Of a stretch of 10,698 nt of DNA, positions 7,239-10,698 are shown piece by piece. This DNA comes from UBA9547 sp044349205. GTDB lineage: Bacteria > Bacteroidota > Bacteroidia > Cytophagales > UBA9547. The translations under genes were made by a program, and so were the position numbers. Location: positions 1 to 10,698 of the forward strand of contig JBIKRJ010000068.1 of the NCBI GenBank assembly GCA_044349205.1. The letters are read 5' to 3'. The notes beneath the pieces were generated by a model, which was not told the origin of the DNA, made no database searches, and saw only the letters and a program-made list of their open reading frames with translations. How positions within the stretch are numbered: the first letter of the stretch is position 1; each line of letters begins with the position of its first letter.

Positions 7239-9362
7239 ATGCATAAAAAATTCCTTTTCTTTTTTCTTGGTCTTGTGGTCTGCCTTTCATTGCAAGCGCA
7301 GTTTTTTCCCAACAATAATGTGGGAAACTCAGCTACTTCAGCCGATAACAAAGTGAAGCAACACGCCACCTGGAAATATGCATTAAATCCCACAAAAGCA
7401 TCAGTTGGAGAAGAAATAGAACTCATTCTGACAGCCGAAATAGAGGAAGGCTGGTATTTGTATTCCTCCGATTTTGATCCCAACCTGGGCCCTATCGTCA
7501 CGGCCATTACCTTTAAAAAGAAAGACGGTTTTGAACCCGTCGGCAAACTGAAAGCTGTTCGTCCCAAACGCAAGTTCGACGACATTTGGGGAGGCGAAAT
7601 TTCGTATTTCATCAAAAAAGCAGAGTTTAGGCAAAAAATCAAACTATTGAAAGAAAAGCCAACGGCCGAAGCCACAATTGAATACCAAACCTGCACTATC
7701 CAAGACGGCGCTTGTGTGGGCGGGGAATATGATTTTTTAGTTAACAGTGATCAGTTGTCAGTTGTCAGTAATCAGTCGGCAGTCGGCAATCAGCAGTCAA
7801 CTAAGGACACGATGCAGGAAACGGCTAACAATGAACAAGATACCGTCATCCATCATCCGTCAACCCTAAACGACACATCCGCAACCCACAACCCACAACC
7901 CACAACATCTGAAGCAGACATTTCGCTATGGGCATTTTTCCTAAAAGCTTTCTTGTTTGGTTTGGCGGCATTACTTACGCCTTGCGTGTTTCCCATGATT
8001 CCGATGACGGTTTCGTTTTTCACGCATTCAAGCAAAAGCCATAGTGAAGCAGTACGCAAAGCATGGATTTATGGACTGTCTATTATAGGCATTTACACTT
8101 TGTTGGGAACGGCGGTGGCCGCCTTGTTTGGTGCCGATGCCGCCAACTTCATCAGTACCCATTGGCTACCCAACTTATTGTTTTTTGCCATTTTCATCTT
8201 TTTTGCCGCTTCGTTTTTGGGCATGTTCGAGATTGTATTGCCTAGTTCGCTCGTGAACAAAATGGATGCTCAGTCGGAAAAAGGCGGTCTTGCCGGCATT
8301 TTCTTCATGGCTTTCACCATTGCTTTAGTCTCGTTTTCATGCACGGGCCCTATTATTGGCACGGTACTTATCGAGTCGGCTGGAGGTAAATTTATCAAAC
8401 CCATTGTGGGTATGTTGGGTTTTTCTACGGCCTTTGCCATTCCTTTTACCTTGTTTGCCATGTTTCCAAGCTGGCTCAAATCCTTGCCCAAATCGGGTGG
8501 CTGGCTAAATTCAGTGAAAGTAACCCTTGGCTTTTTGGAATTGGCTTTCGCCCTCAAATTTTTAAGCCAAGCCGACCAAGTGTACCACTGGCGAATACTA
8601 GACCGTGAGGTTTTCATCGCCCTTTGGATGGTTATTTTCCTACTGCTGGGCTTGTACTTGCTCAAAAAAATCAAACTGCAGCACGACGACGAGGACTATA
8701 CCTCGCAATCGGTTTCCGTTCCCCGTCTTTCGCTTTCTATCATTACTTTTAGTTTTGTCGCCTACTTGACTCCCGGCATGTTTGGCGCACCGCTGAAAGC
8801 CCTTTCGGGTTACTTGCCGCCCATTTCCACTTCTGATTTTATTTTAGGACAAACCCACAACTCACAACCCACCACAGGCAACTCACTATGTGACATTCCC
8901 AAATACGCCAAGTTTCTCCATTTGCCTCACGGATTGCAGGGATATTTCGATTTAAAACAAGCCCAAGCCTGTGCCAGGCAACAAAACAAACCGCTTTTCA
9001 TCGACTTTACGGGGCACGGCTGCGTGAACTGCCGCGAGATGGAAGCCAACGTGTGGAGCAACCCCGAGGTGCTGAAACGATTGCGTGAAGATTTTATCAT
9101 TGCTTCCCTTTATGTAGACGAGCGGAAACCTTTGCCAAAAGAAGAATGGTACACCTCGCCCTACGATGGCAAAGAGAAAACCACCATTGGCAAACAAAAC
9201 AGCGACTTGGAAATCAGGCTTTTCCACCACAATGCCCAACCGCTGTACGTGATAGCCGATGCCGATGGGAACATAATAGGCGAGCCAAAGTCTTACGACA
9301 AAAACGTAGAGGCTTTTATTCAATTTTTAGAGGCGGGAAAGGCAGGGTTTCGACAGCGATAA
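7239..9362 (+). CDS. dsbD: Thiol:disulfide interchange protein DsbD
   Basis: This encodes a 707-residue inner-membrane protein that carries electrons from cytoplasmic thioredoxin to periplasmic thiols, supporting disulfide isomerisation and cytochrome c maturation. The order is as in the family. A signal peptide covers residues 1-21 (ending LQAQ). The periplasmic DsbD-alpha domain spans about 40-168 with a Cys152/Cys159 pair. The multi-helix membrane domain spans about 225-530, with conserved cysteines in TPCVFPM (Cys249) and SFSCTGP (Cys368). The C-terminal thioredoxin-like domain spans about 570-700, with active site GCVNC (Cys595, Cys598). All six expected redox cysteines are present, so it should be functional. 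Its oddity is that both interdomain linkers (about residues 168-225 and 537-550) are made of translated 7-bp tandem repeats. The ATG at 7239 begins a normal signal peptide. The next gene is convergent, 21 bp away. Confidence 0.93.
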   Translation: MHKKFLFFFLGLVVCLSLQAQFFPNNNVGNSATSADNKVKQHATWKYALNPTKASVGEEIELILTAEIEEGWYLYSSDFDPNLGPIVTAITFKKKDGFEPVGKLKAVRPKRKFDDIWGGEISYFIKKAEFRQKIKLLKEKPTAEATIEYQTCTIQDGACVGGEYDFLVNSDQLSVVSNQSAVGNQQSTKDTMQETANNEQDTVIHHPSTLNDTSATHNPQPTTSEADISLWAFFLKAFLFGLAALLTPCVFPMIPMTVSFFTHSSKSHSEAVRKAWIYGLSIIGIYTLLGTAVAALFGADAANFISTHWLPNLLFFAIFIFFAASFLGMFEIVLPSSLVNKMDAQSEKGGLAGIFFMAFTIALVSFSCTGPIIGTVLIESAGGKFIKPIVGMLGFSTAFAIPFTLFAMFPSWLKSLPKSGGWLNSVKVTLGFLELAFALKFLSQADQVYHWRILDREVFIALWMVIFLLLGLYLLKKIKLQHDDEDYTSQSVSVPRLSLSIITFSFVAYLTPGMFGAPLKALSGYLPPISTSDFILGQTHNSQPTTGNSLCDIPKYAKFLHLPHGLQGYFDLKQAQACARQQNKPLFIDFTGHGCVNCREMEANVWSNPEVLKRLREDFIIASLYVDERKPLPKEEWYTSPYDGKEKTTIGKQNSDLEIRLFHHNAQPLYVIADADGNIIGEPKSYDKNVEAFIQFLEAGKAGFRQR
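7745..7800. repeat. Heptamer tandem array 1 (CAGTnnn x8) inside dsbD
   Basis: Eight contiguous 7-bp units fill exactly 56 bp: CAGTGAT, CAGTTGT, CAGTTGT, CAGTAAT, CAGTCGG, CAGTCGG, CAATCAG, CAGTCAA. They are translated as the Ser/Gln/Val/Asn-rich linker (residues about 169-188) between the DsbD-alpha domain and the membrane domain. They resemble the short tandemly repeated heptanucleotides known from cyanobacteria and other bacteria. Confidence 0.85.
7882..7909. repeat. Heptamer tandem array 2 (CAACCCA x3 plus a degenerate unit) inside dsbD
   Basis: Three perfect CAACCCA units (7882-7902) are followed by CAACATC (7903-7909). A CAACCCT at 7861-7867 lies 21 bp upstream in the same 7-bp register, so the array may once have been longer. 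They are translated as THNPQPTTS just before the first membrane helix. Confidence 0.8.
8851..8885. repeat. Heptamer tandem array 3 (CAACCCA-like x5) inside dsbD
   Basis: Five units in register: AAACCCA, CAACTCA, CAACCCA, CCACAGG (degenerate), CAACTCA. This is the same family as array 2, almost 1 kb away in the gene. It encodes the THNSQPTTGNSL linker between the membrane domain and the thioredoxin domain. Confidence 0.75.
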
Positions 9363-9369
9363 GCCACTT

Positions 9370-9400
9370 AAGGATTTAACCACCTATTGTTCAAATCCTT
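9370..9400. terminator. Candidate hairpin between convergent dsbD and the XRE gene
   Basis: AAGGATTT (9370-9377) and AAATCCTT (9393-9400) form a perfect 8-bp inverted repeat with a 15-nt loop in the convergent junction, overlapping the end of the XRE gene. No strong T-run follows on either side, so its strength as a terminator is doubtful. Confidence 0.3.
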
Positions 9401-9659
9401 CTTTAAAAAATTCAGCAGGAGTCATGCCAAATGCCTTAATCAGCTTCATAAGGCTTGAGAATCGAATGTCTTCCCCCGTTTCATAACGGGCGTATTGTGA
9501 CCGTGTAATTTCCTTTTCGTAGGCAAAAAAATCAGCGTTTGTGTAGCCTAATGACTTTCTCAAGGCTCTTATTCGTTGAGCCAGTTTTTTGATGTCTTCA
9601 TTGTCTCTTTTTGAGACTCTTTTTTTCTCTGGTATAGCTGATTTTTTCTTGCTCTCCAT
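9384..9659 (-). CDS. Small XRE-family helix-turn-helix regulator
   Basis: This encodes a 91-residue protein. After a lysine-rich N-terminal tail (residues 1-20) comes a Cro/C1-type HTH domain at about 24-85. IKKLAQRIRALRKSLG is helix 1, YTNADFFAYEKEIT is the turn and helix 2 region, RSQYARYETGE is the recognition helix with its usual ending, and SSLMKLIKAFGMTPAEFF forms helices 4 and 5. There is no second domain, so it resembles stand-alone regulators or antitoxin-like repressors. No toxin gene is adjacent. It is transcribed divergently from the LamG gene, with 115 bp between the two start codons holding ordered CCTTTA boxes. That layout suggests it binds there, controlling itself and possibly the LamG gene, which is inference. 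The start at 9659 is an ATG without an obvious ribosome binding site. Confidence 0.85.
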   Translation of the reverse strand: MESKKKSAIPEKKRVSKRDNEDIKKLAQRIRALRKSLGYTNADFFAYEKEITRSQYARYETGEDIRFSSLMKLIKAFGMTPAEFFKEGFEQ

Positions 9660-9661
9660 GC

Positions 9662-9737
9662 TATAAAGGAAGCAAGTGCCCTTTATACAACTAACCTTTA
9701 AATAAATGTCCTTTATTTAAAGGGTTATTTATTTAAA
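9662..9737. promoter_or_regulatory. Putative operator array (15-bp phased CCTTTA boxes and inverted repeats)
   Basis: CCTTTA begins at 9680, 9695 and 9710, exactly 15 bp apart. TAAAGG, its complement, lies at 9664-9669 and 9718-9723. This gives two perfect inverted repeats: TATAAAGG/CCTTTATA (9662-9669 and 9680-9687) and CCTTTAAATAAA/TTTATTTAAAGG (9695-9706 and 9712-9723, 5-nt spacer). TTTATTTAAA recurs at 9712-9721 and 9728-9737. The block lies between the start codons of the divergent XRE and LamG genes and reaches close to both, so it is a good candidate binding region for the XRE protein. Confidence 0.6.
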
Positions 9738-9746
9738 AATTGTTTT

Positions 9747-9754
9747 TATTTTTG
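9747..9754 (+). promoter_or_regulatory. Putative -7 element of the LamG gene
   Basis: TATTTTTG matches TAnnTTTG and lies 20 bp before the ATG at 9775. The usual -33 position falls inside the AT-rich end of the operator array, and no clean TTG is present there. A repressor bound to the array could therefore cover this promoter. Confidence 0.45.
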
Positions 9755-9774
9755 TGTTATTAAACCATATAATT

Positions 9775-10698
9775 ATGAAACATCTCTTTTTGAAACTAAT
9801 CCTCGTTTTAGCCACGAATGTTGCTTTTGCCCAAATTCCTACCAATGGGTTGGTCGCTTATTACCCTTTCAATGGCAATGCCAATGACGAAAGTGGGAAC
9901 GGAAATAATGGAACGGTAAATGGTGCTACACTTACTACGGATAGGTTTGGTAAGGCAAATAGTGCCTATAGTTTTAATGGCACTAACAATAGTATTACAC
10001 TTCCACTAAATTTAAATGGAGCATTGTTAAATGCCACAAAGTTTAGTTTCTCAGCCTTTATTAATGCTAAAAAAGACGGAGCATTATTTTCAAATTGGAA
10101 AGCATACCCTCTAACAAACCCTTTTGGAGTTCTCATAGGCATATCAGGTAAAAAACTTAGTTCATCAAACATTACAGGAACTGGTATCGGTTCTAAAGAC
10201 ACTATTCCAATGAACAAGTGGGTACATGTTGCCACAGTATTCGATGGTAGTCAAATAGGTTCTTTGAAGAGAATGAAGTTATTTATAAATGGTGTACAAG
10301 TGTCAACAGATTCAGCTGCTTATGCTGCCATATCAGACAACCTAGGCAATACTGCAACAAATACTGAAATTGGGAGGTGGTATAGCCAATTTGGATTTAT
10401 AGGTTATTTCGGAGGGTTAATAGATGACATGCGTATTTACAACAGAGCTCTTTCCAATTCCGAAATCACTAGCCTCTATAATGAAAATGCCTGTTTCCAA
10501 ACAATCTCCGTCACCGACACCCTTAGAATCAGCACACTGGCAGGTTTCAATACCTTGCCACAAGATTTTGGTAGCATCAAAGTATTTCCAAACCCTACCA
10601 ACGATGTGTTAAACATCAGCATCGACAAGCCTAGTGCGAATTACACCATCAAAATCATGGACAACACTAGCAAGGCGGTCTATACTTCTACCATCAAT
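9775..10698 (+). CDS. LamG-like (concanavalin A-fold) secreted protein, T9SS cargo, 3' truncated by window
   Basis: From ATG at 9775 the frame stays open for 308 codons and runs off the window, so the stop is not seen. Residues 1-19 form a signal peptide (MKHLFLKLILVLATNVAFA, then Q). Residues about 24-235 are a LamG/laminin-G-3-type jelly roll: LVAYYPFNGNANDESGNGN, SYSFNGTNNSI, WVHVATVFDG, LFINGVQV, and the closing GLIDDMRIYNRALSNSEI typical of the family. A linker (CFQTISVTDTLRIST) leads to a T9SS type A sorting domain starting at VFPNP (residues 270-274). Such domains run about 70-80 residues, so perhaps 35-45 residues remain beyond the window. LamG domains bind glycans or proteins; no enzymatic domain is visible in this part. 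It is divergent from the XRE regulator and shares its intergenic operator-like region. Confidence 0.88.
   Translation, partial: MKHLFLKLILVLATNVAFAQIPTNGLVAYYPFNGNANDESGNGNNGTVNGATLTTDRFGKANSAYSFNGTNNSITLPLNLNGALLNATKFSFSAFINAKKDGALFSNWKAYPLTNPFGVLIGISGKKLSSSNITGTGIGSKDTIPMNKWVHVATVFDGSQIGSLKRMKLFINGVQVSTDSAAYAAISDNLGNTATNTEIGRWYSQFGFIGYFGGLIDDMRIYNRALSNSEITSLYNENACFQTISVTDTLRISTLAGFNTLPQDFGSIKVFPNPTNDVLNISIDKPSANYTIKIMDNTSKAVYTSTIN

Noticed and set aside
7745..7800. Possible CRISPR-like repeat array
   Set aside because: The repeat unit is 7 bp with no spacers and lies in frame within dsbD; it is a short tandem repeat.
9384..9659. Toxin-antitoxin module with the XRE protein as antitoxin
   Set aside because: No toxin-like gene lies next to it: the neighbours are dsbD (convergent) and a LamG exoprotein gene (divergent).
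9966..10235. 89-codon open frame on the minus strand
   Set aside because: It lies antisense inside the LamG gene, whose signal peptide, LamG motifs and sorting domain are clear.
10424..10612. 62-codon open frame on the plus strand
   Set aside because: It is an out-of-frame shadow within the LamG/T9SS gene, which stays open in its own frame to the window end.

Overview
The window looks like a chromosomal piece of a Bacteroidota member (Chitinophagales/Sphingobacteriales/Cytophagales-like). Evidence seen in the sequence: TAnnTTTG-type -7 boxes upstream of several genes, no clear Shine-Dalgarno sequences, a TonB-dependent receptor tail, and three secreted proteins that appear to end in type IX secretion (T9SS) sorting domains. 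No rRNA, tRNA, CRISPR array or transposase was seen.

Layout. (1) 1-815: the C-terminus of an outer-membrane TonB-dependent receptor, then a small HMA-domain lipoprotein with a CxxC metal site, probably a metal (copper-type) handling pair. (2) 947-4212: a two-gene unit with a -7 box in front and a rho-independent-type terminator behind. It encodes two secreted right-handed beta-helix proteins joined by an ATGA stop/start overlap. The first has a good signal peptide but no ATG, GTG or TTG to start it. (3) 4388-6652: maeB, malic enzyme fused to a phosphotransacetylase-like domain. (4) 6665-7162: a GxxExxY-family gene (PD-(D/E)XK-like) bounded by near-identical 18-bp inverted repeats. (5) 7239-9362: dsbD, a transmembrane thiol:disulfide reductant conduit with a C-terminal thioredoxin domain. 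Its interdomain linkers carry in-frame arrays of 7-bp tandem repeats. (6) 9384-10698: a small XRE-type regulator on the minus strand, divergent from a LamG-like T9SS cargo gene that runs off the window. The intergenic region between them carries CCTTTA boxes at exact 15-bp spacing plus inverted repeats, which looks like an operator array.

The genes do not form one pathway. The common themes are envelope and secretion functions: metal receptor and lipoprotein, beta-helix and LamG exoproteins, and DsbD for reducing power in the periplasm. maeB is central carbon metabolism. The observations most worth following up are the operator array between the XRE gene and the LamG gene, the inverted-repeat-bounded GxxExxY cassette, the heptamer arrays inside dsbD, and the missing start codon of the first beta-helix gene. 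I did not find a convincing multi-gene novel system.
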